Part shown: piece by piece, positions 25,847 through 38,272 of the stretch
Numbering within the stretch: the first letter of the stretch is position 1
Layout of the letters: every line of letters starts with the position of its first letter
NCBI RefSeq assembly: GCF_964204865.1
Contig: NC_135252.1
Location: forward strand, 18,435,383 to 18,499,382
Direction: 5' to 3'
Source: Styela clava
Lineage: Eukaryota > Chordata > Ascidiacea > Stolidobranchia > Styelidae
Length of the DNA stretch: 64,000 bases
The notes under the pieces: model-generated
Database searches by the model: none
What the model was told of the DNA's origin: nothing
What the model saw: only the letters and a program-made list of their open reading frames with translations
Program-made: the position numbers and the translations under genes

Positions 25847-28800
25847 CTAGGGTGGGCAAAATGGAATTTTTTTTTTAATCGAATAATTTGAATATTTTTT
25901 TGTATACATAACAGGGATCCAGAACTTCGGAGGTCGATACTCCAGTTGGAAATTAATAGAAACATTAAAAAGTCGGCAATATAGCGTTTTTTAATGGGTA
26001 ATTTTATCATAATTGCTGATTGTCGTTGTCACCGCAATCGTTTTGGCGGCGATATCCTAAAGTTGGTATTCTATATTTCCGCCCTTTCTCGTTTTTGCAA
26101 GAATAAGCGGTCGCCGAATATCAAAATTTCATATTTCTAGTATACCCTTGCGTTCACATCAGCGACAGCTGTTGAATACATTTAAGGACTAATTTTAGAA
26201 CCAAATTAATTCTATTCTGAGTTTTATCCTCTGCCTTGGATTCAATCTTCCTTATCACCGCTTGTAAATTAACCGTGCATGTTTAAAGTGAACGGTAACC
26301 GAGATGCAGATATTTATTATAATTAGGCTTACCATACGTCCCGGTTTAGCCGGGACAGTCCCGGATTTGACATGCTGTCCCGGCGTCCCGACCGGTTGAC
26401 TCAAATGTCCCGGTTTGTCAGCACGGTTTTCATAGGTAAAAAATTCAAATTCATTATTATTACAAATTTTTTTTTTAACGGTGACAGCCCATTTACCACT
26501 GTTTTGCGACACACTTTGCTAGTTCAGAGAGAGAAATCGCTCTATTGTTATGTCACAATTAGTATATGTTTTAATGCGTTTTCTGGCGTTAACTGCAATG
26601 TCGTTAAGTTGTCGAAATGCCAAAAAGAAAGTACAAGTTTTCTGATGAGTTGAAGAAAGATTTTCCTTATTTGAAGCAAACTAAAGGAGGAAAGGTACAC
26701 TGTACGCATTGCAGATCTGTTTTTCTATTAGTCAGGGCGGACGTTCAGATGTCAACGATCATATCCAAAGCAGGAAGCACAAAACATTGAGGCATCGACT
26801 CGACTGACCAATTTTGCCATAACAAATTCGGATGATTCTGTGTCGTTGGCAGCCAACATTTACCTATCACACTGCTATTCATGACCAAAGTTTTGACTGC
26901 ACCTCTAAATTAATTTCAAATTTTTTTGAGGCTAAATTTGCATTAACTTGTAAATATACACAGTTAGAATTTCTGATGTCCGCTGTCTGATAAGCGGATT
27001 CGCTGATTTTGCACGTTTAGCCAGAAATAAATGAGAGTTGGTGCATTGCTCCGCTGTTCTCCTCTGAATTTAATGATGATTTACTTCAAGCTCGAATGGC
27101 AACAAAACGCAGAAAAGTTGAAGCTAAGTGCAAAGGGTTCAATAGCGCTGAAAATATTCAAATGGAATTTTTTGAGATGCAATGAGGAAATAAATCTATA
27201 TTCTATTCGAGAGATGTATCACTGCATGATTTTTAATATAAAAAGTATCATCCGTTCAGTTTCAACTTTCTAAAAATATGTGCGGCCCGCCAATGACTCG
27301 AAACCATTAATTTGGGCCCTCTGGCGACAAAAGTTTGCCGACCCTTGCCGTAGATGTTGCAAATATTCTGTCAGAGGTGAAGTTAAATTTGCAGGGAAAA
27401 AATTTGTATTTAAAAAGAATGTTTGCGATTTTTAAAAGAAATGTCTATCGTATATAGAGCTGCACGATGAAGCCTACAATGCTGCCAGGCCACACATATG
27501 GACAAATTTGAAGAGTGAAATAAACTGGACTGAAGTGTTTGGTCTGCAAAATTGATGAATGATATGATTGGTTAGCTGATCAGGTTTTGAATAGCGATGC
27601 ACTTTTCGACGAATACTGATAAAGAGATATTTATCTGAGCATGGTTCAAATGCAATTTGACTTACTTTGCCGGTTGAAATTAAGTAGACAGAGATGTTTA
27701 ACGTTTTTTCTAACAGAAATATTAGCATTTCGAATTTGCAGCAAATTGGTTGATTTTGTTTTTCGGAACATCTGTTAAAAGGATTTTTTTCCATTGTTAA
27801 AAAATTTTGGTCCGAAAGCAGGTGCAGAATGCCAGAAGAAAATATAAAACCACTCCGTAACCTGCAAATTTAATGGTGATGTCTCTTGTTATCAGTGTTA
27901 TGACAAAATCAAAACAAGAATTTTTGAGAAAGGTTCCATCTGCGGACAAATACTTTTGGTCTCAATGAATAATACAAACTAATTTTTTGTGTTTTTTCTA
28001 ATTCAATGATCAGTAGAGATTTACAGCCGTATATACCCGCAATGGCATGGTAGACGTTCCAATATTATCAAGACTGGCAATCGACCGAATGTTTGCCAAA
28101 TCGCACCGTCCCGGTTTTTTGTTTCAGATTTATGGTAAGCCTAATTATAATGATATTTGAGATTCTCATGCTTTTCTATGGTGTCCGTGTTATTTTAGTA
28201 TTAGATAGATAAACCTAGCAAATTTACGAATGCGTGAATCCTGCATGTTGATTTAAAATAGCGATTAAATAAATTGGCAATAAAGGCATTTCTAGGTCTT
28301 TGTGCTTAATAGAGGGTCAGACTCTAATTATACCTAATTCCTTCAAGTTTTATCGTTTTTTTTTTTCAACATAACAACACCCCGATGGTTATTATAGCTA
28401 AAATACTTACTGAGTAATGCTCAATTTTCTTTACGGAATTTGCAAATTCAGCACTTCGCTTAATGATTTCGATTATGTCATACCTTGAGGCTTAATTATT
28501 ACTGCCCAAATGCTTCAAAATTTAACAATTGTAATCATTTTCGATGATAATAGACGCAACAATTCGTGAACGAGTCAGTGCTTTAAAGGGAGTAGGACAT
28601 GACATTTCTTATCCGGCTACAACTTAATGAGTGTTTTCCATACAAGTAACTCATACCAGCTTTTGGAAAAACTTTTGGTCATTTTAAAATCCATGCTATT
28701 TACATAACTAGAGTGTTTTAACGACCTAAAATCGCCTTTTTCACAATGAAACGCCTAAAAGTCATTTTAACATTTAATTTTAAGCAAGTTTATGTTCGGT

Positions 28801-29173
28801 AATGCAAGAAATGGCTAATGACATGCCACCAAGCATGCCGAGTGTAAATCTGGGAAATTTATTTTAAATACCTAATCTGGTTTGACGTTTCTAAATTTAC
28901 GGAACGGTCGGTACGTTTTTTTTTTGCAAAATGATGAATTGAAAGGATACGTTAGGTGCAAAAATAAGCATATAACACCATAACGCAAAGACGACTTTTC
29001 AAAATTTTTCTGATAGCGAGCGCCTTTGGGAAATCTCGCACAATTCACGATTGAGTTGGAGACGCTCGAGTTCGGTGTCCAAGCAGAGCGGCGCAGGTCA
29101 CGTGGTACCGGATATCCGAATCGTAAAATGCCATTCGAATATTTTATTATTCGAAAATTTTGCCCAGCCCTAG
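25847..29173. mobile_element. Second-level nested element with CTAGGG-TGGGCAAAAT ends
   Basis: The left end CTAGGGTGGGCAAAAT and right end ATTTTGCCCAGCCCTAG are inverted and are followed inside by AATTTTCGAATA-type runs resembling the ends of the 8153-10626 element. The flanking 8 bases do not match well, so the insertion scar has decayed or the ends are slightly misplaced. No protein motif seen outside the inner element. Confidence 0.65.
26324..28143 (+). mobile_element. hAT element, TAGGCTTACC family, internally deleted copy
   Basis: Ends TAGGCTTACCATA and TATGGTAAGCCTA, with an exact 8 bp duplication ATTATAAT at 26316-26323 and 28144-28151. The left subterminal region is rich in CCCGG blocks. 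At 26617-26800 the + strand encodes the start of a transposase: MPKRKYKFSDELKKDF, then the BED zinc-finger pattern VHCTHCRSVF with RSDVNDHIQSRKHK in a shifted frame, so it is broken. The catalytic core is deleted. The deletion joins transposase sequence at about 27098 to part of a nested CAGGGGTCGG-type element (to about 27349), then to the transposase 3' region. Confidence 0.88.
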
Positions 29174-30198
29174 TTGTTACGTGTGTTGTTGTTACGGTGA
29201 CTTAGTATTTTAATTACGCGCTAAAGGTTTGTTGCTATTTTACCTTGCGTTGTTTGTGTGCGGCTCTTCATACCTTTGAGGTTTGAAATGCGGCTCTGGG
29301 ACTAAAAAAGTTTGAGAACCACTGCTATAGATCCTGTCCACTAGCTCTTACGATACGGGAGTCTAACTTGATATGTTTGGGAAAAGACATAAATAGAAAT
29401 GCACTGCCCGATAAAACCCAAATTTTAAGCAAATATATTTAGTAGCAGATCAGATGTAAATTTTAAAATCGATACGCGGAAGCTTAAAACTTAAAAACTA
29501 TTGCATTTTAAAATTAGAAATAACAAAATCGGCAAAATTCAGATGCTCTGTGAAAAGCCCACCCCAATCCTAGAATTACCATAAAGGAAATTGCAGAACA
29601 GTTTTACCCAAAGTAGAAAATACAAGGGGTTTGCATAATTATTATTTAATATAGTTATTTTGAAGTCAAATCAATTTGAAACGAAAAGGGTACCCAAGAA
29701 AACTTATACAATTCGCCAAAAAATAACATTTCAAAAGGATTATTTTCAAGAACATTTTGACAGCCAACAGCGCGTTATAGTATTCTCATGTTAATAGTGA
29801 CAAAACAACTAGAATATTTCTGAAACAGAGGAGCATAAAATAAATATAAAAAATCGCTAATGCAAAGATTTCCCAAGTTACAAGTAGTCAGATTGTGCAG
29901 ATGCAAACTGAAGGAGTTATATTACTACATCGAATCTAAGAGCCGTTGTTAATCCTTCATATTTCAATGTTGATACAATGAAATAGCTGTAAACCTTACA
30001 CTGAGCTGGATGCGGACATTTTAATAAATTAAGTAAATTCCAGATTCGTCAGCATCCAGCACTGTGAAAAAGTCCACCCCAATCCCACAGCAAATTTAAA
30101 AACAGAATTCAGCTCATTAGAAGTTGTTGAGGTAAGAAACGTCACAAAATCCCTTGGTTGCATGGGGAAAAAAGGAAAAAATAAATCCTCTTAGAACA

Positions 30199-30262
30199 AA
30201 GCAGCACAAAAAAAATAAAAAAAAAAAAAAATAAAAAAAAAAAAAAAATAAAAAAAAAATCA
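30199..30262 (+). repeat. A-rich low-complexity tract
   Basis: Runs of 6-14 A separated by single T bases. It could be a retrotransposon tail, but no retroelement body was recognised upstream; simple-sequence expansion is the conservative reading. Confidence 0.7.
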
Positions 30263-30374
30263 GATTGTACGATGATTGAAGTTGAATTCAAACCGTTCTA
30301 TTTCGAAAGGTAAAACAAATCAATAGTCGGCACGGAAAAAAATTGCTGTAAACCATACACGGAGCTGGATATTT

Positions 30375-30601
30375 GGGGCTCCCGAGTTATGCGAACCAAG
30401 ATGGTGAACATCGGAATGTAATATGTGTACTAGGTTAGGGTTAGGCCATAATTTTAGGTATAAATACTACGGGAGGCTCTTGGCTAGTCTTCGAACTGAT
30501 AATAGGACTGAAATAAGGAAAACTGGAAAAAAATTATAGCCTAACCCTAACCTGTTACGTTCCGACGTCCGCCATCTTGGTTCGCATACTTCGGGAGCAC
30601 C
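30375..30601. mobile_element. F2 element with exact 8 bp target duplication
   Basis: Ends GGGGCTCCCGAGTTATGCGA and TTCGCATACTTCGGGAGCAC, flanked by GGATATTT at 30367-30374 and 30602-30609. The interior has the TTAGGGTTAGGCCATAA core and its inverted return. The clean 8 bp duplication makes F2 a DNA-transposon (probably hAT-class) MITE family. Confidence 0.82.
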
Positions 30602-31033
30602 GGATATTTCAATGAATTGAATCCAGCTCTGTGCATAAAGCCCACTCCAATCCCACAGCAATTTAGTAAAAGACGAATAACACGCTTGGAAATAAAATTA
30701 AAAAAATAATATTACGAAGTAAATACATAATTCACATAATATTAATGCTATCATAAAGTTCTCAGAAAAAAAAAAACTGTTTGCTTTAATACATTTCCGG
30801 CCGATAATAGCACGGTTCTTCAGGCATTTCAACGTTCACATATTATTTATCACGGTTCATCTAGTTTCTGGTGTTTTTTTAGGGCTATACACATTCCATT
30901 TGGGCATTTTACCACGATGTAGCACGTGTGGCAAGATAGTTCACTACACGTTCATTTAGAATCATTGTTAATAGTCTTAATCTGTCATTAGAACATGTTA
31001 CTAACTATAAAAACAAGATGTTTTAAATATTTT

Positions 31034-31490
31034 ACCTGCTTTTTCTTTGCTAAATGATAATTTCAAGATTTGATGTTCACAACGCTTCTGGCTTCTCTCT
31101 AAAGTTGAATAAAAACAAAATCAGCGAATACCCACCCTACAGCAAAATACAATAAAACACCAAGAAGTCTAGTGAAAGGTGTCTAATGTTCTTTACCCGA
31201 TTATGTGAGAATATTTTGTACAAATATCGAAACAGGTCAAATATATTTTATCTGGTAGGTCTTCGCCAAACGATAATTCGTTGATTTGACGTCAAGTCCA
31301 GCAACAAACGCTTCCGCCATTCCTGGTAAGTGGAAAAATTTAGTTTTAACATAGCATTGTGTGTCGAACTAGAAAAACAAGATGAATGTTATGAATAGTT
31401 TACCTGCTTTAGTCTTTGCTAAACGATAATTTGAAGACTTGAATTCAAATCCAGTTTAACAACGCTTCTGGTTTCCCTCTTAAAGTTAAA
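31034..31490. repeat. Three spaced copies of an approximately 85 bp repeat
   Basis: TTTGCTAAATGATAATTTCA with GATTTGATG and ACAACGCTTCTGG at 31034-31111, a diverged copy at 31250-31330 and another at 31399-31487. It shows no protein reading frame and no inverted ends. Confidence 0.55.
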
Positions 31491-31499
31491 TACTAAAAA

Positions 31500-34400
31500 T
31501 TCAGTTCTAACAAACTACCTATGGCGAATGATTCGAGCTACCCAAGTATTGTAATAGATATAGTGTATTATTATATATATCTTAATTCCTGTTTCTTAAG
31601 TTCTTGAAGTTTCTGATTTTCTACATATGTGCCATGGTTATGTTGTCTAAAAAGTAATAAATGTACCCGTGAAGTAGTGTTCTCATGAAGTAGTGTTCTC
31701 TTTTATTGAATTTCAAATGATCGAAATCACTCATCCCAGAATGTTGATGGTGAAAAAAATAACTTGGAAGAGAAAGAGTTTCAATCCCCAGACAAGATGT
31801 CCAAAAACCAATACATCATTCATTTTCCTACTGCGTCCCTATCACCGTGGAAAGTGAATTATCAAACCCAGCTTGAAGTCACAAGAGAGGACAACAGTGC
31901 GAGTGATAATTAGTCTTCACCCTTAGACCTATCTATCCCTAACTAGGAAACTAACTATCCGGCCGTCCCACCCATCACAACATCCCAGCGAAAGGAATTT
32001 TAGACCCTAGTTTGACAAAGTCTATTTAAAGCGCCGACCTGATCTATGATTGCAATGGTCGAAGCGTTCCCTACATTTTCTAACCTTCCTAAGGTCAGCT
32101 TTTTTAACCCGATCTGTATTTATCATGTGCGCGGGCGATTTCACTATGCTACGTTGAGGGAATCGTAGCTAAATGGTGCAAGCCCCAAGGGTTTAGGCTG
32201 TCTAGATCGAAGCGCGGGCGTCAGCTCCCCCTGCAATCACAAACACGAACCCAAATATTGCAACTTATGAGTTTGTTTATGAATGCCGTACTAAACCCAT
32301 ATATAAACTGAAAGCTGACCAGCCTAAAAACCCTAAGTTGCCTGAGACCTAGAGGCAACATCTAAGAAGAACAGCAGACAACTTTGCACTGGCACACAGT
32401 TGATCTAATCGTAATAATTACTTAAATTTCAGTTTTAGATAGTCGTTTTCACGTGATTTGTGGGTTTAATTCCATAATACAATTAAGTGCGGCACAATGC
32501 TAAAGTCATCAACTACTATTTGCCCTGTAGTCTAACTACCTTACAAGAAGTTTAGTGCTACTGGGCTTGGTAACATTGAATCGGAATTTAACGTTCAGAA
32601 ATCCCGTTCAATATTATACCAAGACTTCGTCTCTTTGATTGCAATAGTGGCGAATGGTTTTCAAATAAATTCGAATATTGAGATAATCGGAACAAATAAT
32701 TTGAAACTTTTTCCAAACAATTTCTTTATAGAAATTTAAAAAGTATTGCCCTTTATTGCACCCGAGAGGATCTATTGTACCTTCCGAAGTCTTTCGTCTG
32801 CTTCGTCTCACAATTTGTGAGACCCTGTACTATGGCCTAGTATGCAAAGGGGAAAAGCTCAAGTCTCATTCAAATATGTACTCCATGTGACCGATTTAAT
32901 TTAGGAGACTTTGAAGCTTAATCCCCAGAATATAGAATAAAACCTAACGCCCTATCTAACTAATATTACAAAATTCAGTGCAGTGCTAAGCCTAACCGAA
33001 ACCCTTCTTTATTCAATTTAGTCGGTCAAAGGAGCAAATTTGGTTTAATTTCCAAGATCGCATTGCTAATTATGATGTTAGAAAGGTTTCGGCAATATTG
33101 AAAAGAAAAATATGGTTAGTTTGCCCTATTTCAAATATTAATCGTATCAAATCGACCACGTATTATTACCGTGTGGTTCGATTCATTAGAATGAAGTTAA
33201 ATAAAAGTCCAATCAGCAATTTATACTGATTAATATTCGCATCATGTGCACGCCCATAAAAAGCAGATCATCATTAAAAATCATTTGAATTCTTAAATTG
33301 CTATAGCCCGCCGGACTGTGTTGTTCTTCGGTAAACATTTCTAATAAGAGCCATCGAAACACCTAGTCTAATTCGTCTGTCGAACCCTATCTAATCATTC
33401 CTTGCTGACTAACTAATATATCAACAGACGAGAATGGATTTGTAGCACCATACAAGTGAAGAATCCTCTAGCGAAGCGTAGAGTCCTATCTTCAATCTTC
33501 GCGATCTTTGCTTTTCGCCCGATGGCTCTGATTCTATATCAAGTGTTCGTACAACGAACTTAGATGACCCCATCAGTTGGCCTAAAATAAAAATAAAATG
33601 TGAACACTAAATATGATATTCGGATAATCATATTTTCTTTTTAGGATAAAAATTCAAGCCAATTAAACAACTGCAGTATAAAATAATGTGCCCTGCATGA
33701 ACAAGATCAAATATGACTTATAGTGACTTATTATGTATTACTAAGTGATTGTTTTTAAAATCTTTGTTCTGGGGAACCAGACCCAAACTTTTGTGGCTCG
33801 TGGCCGCCTTCCGAAGGCTTTTAACACTCGTGACCCCATGTTAAACATTGCAGTGGTATTTATATAATAAGCGTCATTTTGCTGGTTAGTAGATTCCAAA
33901 TATGTGCAAAGTAGAAAGTCAGCTTTGCGCCTACCATTGTACTCCCTCCCCAACAGCTCTGGGGCTCCCCTCGGTGGGCCAGGGGCCCCCGGTTAAATAC
34001 CGCTGGACGAGAATTACCAAATTATTAAATGTTTTATCCAACGTATAAAAAACTTTACTGCATTGAATGAATGATTATTATTTAGCGCAGCTGGAAATTT
34101 ATTATTGCATCTCACCTTATTTAGTTGATGTCAGGGCTGGTCTTTTTGAAAACTTGAATATTATGAAATTTTCTTTAACCTGTAAATTACCATATAACAA
34201 CCAACAATCCTTTCATGATTTTTATTTGAAAGCAGGGCATTTGTATAAATAATTGTTAATCTTGGCTGTGGGTAAACTTCACTAATCGGGATATTTTGAT
34301 CAAACAATAATATCATAAGCAGAACATATGTAAGCAGTTTATAGTTACAATAAATACCGTTTCCAAGTCGATGACCTATTGAAATCTTCGGAATATTCAG

Positions 34401-34740
34401 TCAGCCCGGGGTAAAATGAACATGAGGTAGATGAAAATCTGTTCAGACTCGCCGTACAAAGTGTGGATTTTTTCGGCTGCTGTGAAACATTCAAGAACTC
34501 AGTTATTAGTGTAATTACTAATAATATAAGTTCAGTTGGCATGAGATATAAAACGAACATGGAACAGAAGCATGATATTCGGAAATTAATGTTATTTTTT
34601 AGGGTGAAAATCCAAGCGAAGAAGTGTTGGTGCAAGGAACATTCAAAAATTTATATTTGGTTTTGGGGGTAAAAATATAATCTGAAAACTGCTGTGACCT
34701 GCCTAGCAAACACTCGAAAACTCATGAACAAGACAGGTTA
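31500..34740. other. Gene-poor region, no feature beyond a transposon relic
   Basis: AT-rich sequence with a slightly higher-GC island near 31920-32350 that has no long open frame. Short frames on both strands at 34345-34672 lack recognisable motifs. A degenerate relative of the 20165 element lies at 33763-34010. Confidence 0.4.
33763..34010. mobile_element. Degenerate hAT-type element related to 20165-20489
   Basis: It shares AGTGGTATT, TTAGTAGATTCCAAATA, CAGCTTTGCGCCT and GGGGCCCCCGGTTAAATAC with the element at 20165-20489, in the same order. Termini and target duplication are not resolvable. Confidence 0.6.
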
Positions 34741-34913
34741 CAAACTTTAGCGACTCATTGAGTGTGTACCAGGTTAGAGTTCGCCCATTATTTTGTTCTA
34801 ATTTACCTTTAATTTAGTTCTAATACGAGTTTGGGAACTATCCAATTGATTCGTATAGTACTAGTACCTGATATCATGTCCTCCATCTTGTCACGTATAC
34901 TTCAGGAGTACTA
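34740..34913. mobile_element. Dispersed repeat, family F1
   Basis: GAGTGTGTACCAGGTTAGAG start, GAGTTTGGGAACTATC middle, and CACGTATACTTCAGGAGTAC end. It is shorter than the 2638 copy because the middle block is deleted. Confidence 0.55.
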
Positions 34914-35117
34914 ATTCTTTTTTTGGATTTGCACGTAAGCTGGAAACAAGAAATTCACTTTGAAAATGTATTTCCGAATTTTGCTGATATGTTTTATGTT
35001 ATTTGTAAGATTTTCTTTCACCCGAGAACAGTGAAGCCAATGATAAGCCCTATATCAGGGCGCAAACTACAGAACACGCTGGTACATTCCAGTTCCAAGT
35101 TGTTGGACCAAACGATA

Positions 35118-35340
35118 ATCCCGAAGTATGGGTACCGGTACCAGATTAAGATCAGGCCATATTTTATTCCGATTACCTTTATTTTAGTTCTATTGCAAGC
35201 ACGGGGGGCCGGGGCTGTCTGTGTTAATCAAGTAAATATCGCCCCTTGCCAATAAGCTTCAGTCCCTTTACATAACTGGATGTTAAATGGGCGACCAAAA
35301 TTAGTTACCTTCATATTGGTACACACACTTCTCGAGCGCC
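35118..35340. mobile_element. Dispersed repeat, family F1
   Basis: It begins CGAAGTATGGGTACCGGTAC, contains TTTATTTTAGTTCTATTGCA and GGGGCTGTCTGTGTTA, and ends TTGGTACACACACTTCTCGA. Confidence 0.6.
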
Positions 35341-36047
35341 GACAAAACAACCACCACCCGCGAAATTCCAGCTTTCGACTAGGGCTGTTGCAGTTGCGTT
35401 GTAGGCCTATTCCTTGAAGCGTAGCACGATGTGCATACAGTAGGCGTAGGGTAAATAAAATAAAAAGTACCCACCTGGAGGTTCTTTGGCTGGTGCGAAT
35501 AAGACGATTGCATTTTCAATAGTCAAAATCTTGAAATATCCACGGGTCTGCAGCATGTTATTTATGCATATAGTATGGTATATGTTAACAATGAAACAAT
35601 AAAATACCCTGATAAATAATCGCACTATATCAATAAGGTAACAGAAACAGGGAAAAAAATATTCAAACCACGATTCTCCAACACCCCTCTTGAAATTTCA
35701 CACACCCCTGCACCCCCCTACAGATTCAAACAATTAGGGTTCTTAAAATGTCCAAAAATAGGACTTATACCGGTAACTACATTGTTAGTTTAAAAAAAAC
35801 GCGTGCGCTCAAAACTCAACTCTGAAAGGATCATGTGCACAAGCTTTTATTAATCTGAAGACTGTTCTTCTTTCATAACTTTTGATTATATTCAACACTA
35901 ACCTATTATAAATACACCATTGCTTTGGAATTGCCACATAAACAAATTGCAAACGCAATTTTTGAACAACCTGACTACACACGTACGGGAAGTTGACTAA
36001 CACGACTGATGTCGAGGCGACGTTGATTAGCGAGTTGATTACTATCC

Positions 36048-36275
36048 CGCGTTTTATAGAATCTTCGTCTCCACCAATCAACGCCCGATCCTGCTTTTTC
36101 TGATGACTTTTACCACGCGCGTTTTTTTTAATTTTCGGTTCTACCAATCAGCGCTCGTTCCTACTTTCTCTGGTGGCTAAAACCACGTCTTTTTACTTAA
36201 ATCTTCGGTTTTACCCATCAACGCTCGTGTCTACTTATTCTGATGACTTTTACACCGCGCGTTTTTTTGAATCCT
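36048..36275. repeat. 70 bp tandem repeat, just over three units
   Basis: Units start at about 36048, 36118, 36188 and a partial at 36258. Each contains TTCGGTTCTACCAATCA-like and CTTTTTCTGATGACTTTTAC-like blocks ending CGCGCGTTTTTT. It abuts the left border of the duplicated segment A. Confidence 0.8.
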
Positions 36276-37212
36276 CGCTCGCGATTATGACATTCGTTGA
36301 AATTGCTGATTTTTTCAGCGATGATGATTGATCTGTTGCGCAGAACAGTTAGTGCATGGCCGATACGAATATTAACAGGAATTTGTCACTATAATTTAAT
36401 ATTTTTCAACGTAACTCACCGTAGCGCCTACTTACAATAAAATAAAAGTATTTTTGCTCTGAAATACTACAATCTGCGTACATATAATATATTGTATACT
36501 GCTCGATTACAATTGATTCGCATTTTACCGATCTTAGTAATTTGTTAAATTTGAGCCGTTCGCGGTTATTTTCAAGATATCACCGTTAGCAAAATGCCCA
36601 TGTCGACAATAAAATTTTACAATATCACATTGATTAGTTTTGATCAATTGATCTTGGGATCCGGCGGTAATCCAATAATGAATAACGGAATGGATCAACT
36701 TCAGATAACTACGGTGTAGTTTCCGATCGAAAATTTGCGCATTTAATCCTGGGATTGTATTGGTCTGGTCCCAGACGATCGCATAAGAACGAGTTTTTCA
36801 CACTTCACGCACAATTCAGGACGATAGAAAACGGGCGATATCGCCCACTTTGGAAAACGATGGTATAGAAATAGATAATTGCAGTGTTTTCCAACCTATG
36901 AATCGCGACCCACAACTAGGTCGTCTGAAAATCTTGTTTTCGCTTGTTTTTACAACTACTACGGATTTATATCTCAGAAAATTGTACTATTTATAATAAC
37001 TATAGTAGGCTATATCTGGGGAGTATCACAGCGTACAATCTTAGCGGTTAACCATAAGTAAAGCTACGCTAAGATTTCAAAATTCTTGGAGTATACTCGT
37101 AGGTCGCGAGGTTTCACCAAATTTATTTTCGAAAGAATTTGGGTTTCTTGAAAAAATGTTAGGAAATACATTAACATGTACCACATACTGCATCTATTTG
37201 GTTGCTCTAACC

Positions 37213-37388
37213 CAGGGGTCGGTAAGCTACGGCCCGCGGGCCGGATCTAGCCCGCGGAGTTATATAATCCGGCCCGCGAATCTATATTCGAGAGATGTCT
37301 CGCTGCATGATTTTCATTTTAAAAAGTATCATTAGTTCGGTTTTCAATTTTCTAAAAAAATGTGTGGCCCGACAATGACTTGCAACCA
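37213..37388. mobile_element. Truncated CAGGGGTCGG hAT-type element
   Basis: It has the left end CAGGGGTCGGTAAGCTACGG with the GCCCGCGGGCCGGAT palindrome, then the ATGTCTCGCTGCATGATTTT interior, but the right end is lost. The corresponding copy in segment B (60389-60697) is complete to both ends. Confidence 0.7.
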
Positions 37389-38272
37389 GAAATTACATCA
37401 CCTATCCAGAAAATACATCACCTATATATAGGCTTACCATAAATCTGAAACAAAAAACCGGGACGGTGCGATTTGGCAAACATTCGGTCGATTGCAAGTT
37501 TTGTAAAATTGAAAAGTCTACCATGTCATTAAGGGTATATACGGCTGTAAATCTCTACTGATCATTGAATTAGGAAAAACACAAAAAAATAGTTTGTATT
37601 ATTTATTTAGACCAAAAGTATTGTCCGCAGATGGAACACTTCTCAAAAATTCATGTTCTGATTTTTTCATAAAACTGATAACAAGAGACATCACCATTAA
37701 ATTTGCAGGTCACGAGTGCTTTTATATATTCTTCTGGCATTCTGAACCTGCTTTCGGATCAAAAATTTTTAACAATGGAGAAAATCCGTTCAACAGATGC
37801 CGATGTTCCGGCAAACAAAATCTACGAGTTTCTGCAAATTCGAAATGCTAATATTTCTGTTAGAAAAAACGTTAAACATCTCTGTCCACTTAATTTCAAC
37901 CGGCAAAGTAAGCCAACTTGCATTTGAACCATGCTCAGATAAATATCTCTTCATCGGTATTTGTCGAAAAGTGCATAATCTGACTAGCCAACCAAACATA
38001 TATATCATTTATCAATTTTGAAGACCAAACACTTCAGTCCAGTTTATTTCACCCGTCAAATTTGTTTATATGTTTGGCCTGACAGCATTGTAGGCTTCAT
38101 CATGCAGCTACGATAGACATTTCTCGTAAAAAGCGCAAACATTCTTTTTAAATAGAGTTACGTCGATTTCGTCAGAGCGTTCCAAGGATTTCAGAAGTAC
38201 AAGTGATTGCGACGGAATTAACAGACTTTACCCGTTTTCCTTCAAATTTAGCTTCACTTCTGACATCTACGG

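Larger units (their letters stand above)
25318..29324. mobile_element. hAT-type element, 4.0 kb, outer shell of a nest
   Basis: The ends CAGTGATTCTCAAACT and AGTTTGAGAACCACTG are inverted. The exact 8 bp duplication CTATAGAT flanks it at 25310-25317 and 29325-29332. Both subterminal regions carry GCGGCTCT repeats. Most of the length comes from a second element (25847-29173), which itself holds a third (26324-28143). No transposase was found in the outer shell. Confidence 0.88.
29545..30665. repeat. Long degenerate repeat units with a CCACCCCAATCC motif
   Basis: The block CTGTGAAAAGCCCACCCCAA recurs at about 29550, 30064 and 30628. The block GTAAACCTTACACTGAGCTG recurs at about 29991 and 30349. 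This suggests tandem units of roughly 500 bp; the last is split by the F2 element at 30375-30601. No coding potential seen. Confidence 0.55.

Noticed and set aside
32140-32235. Possible tRNA-like segment in the higher-GC stretch
   Set aside because: No acceptor-stem pairing or T-loop consensus could be built; nothing beyond base composition supports it.
37594-38021. Several overlapping plus-strand frames
   Set aside because: They are antisense to the decayed transposase C-terminal region of the 37429 element; related frames appear in the sister copy at 27474-27794.
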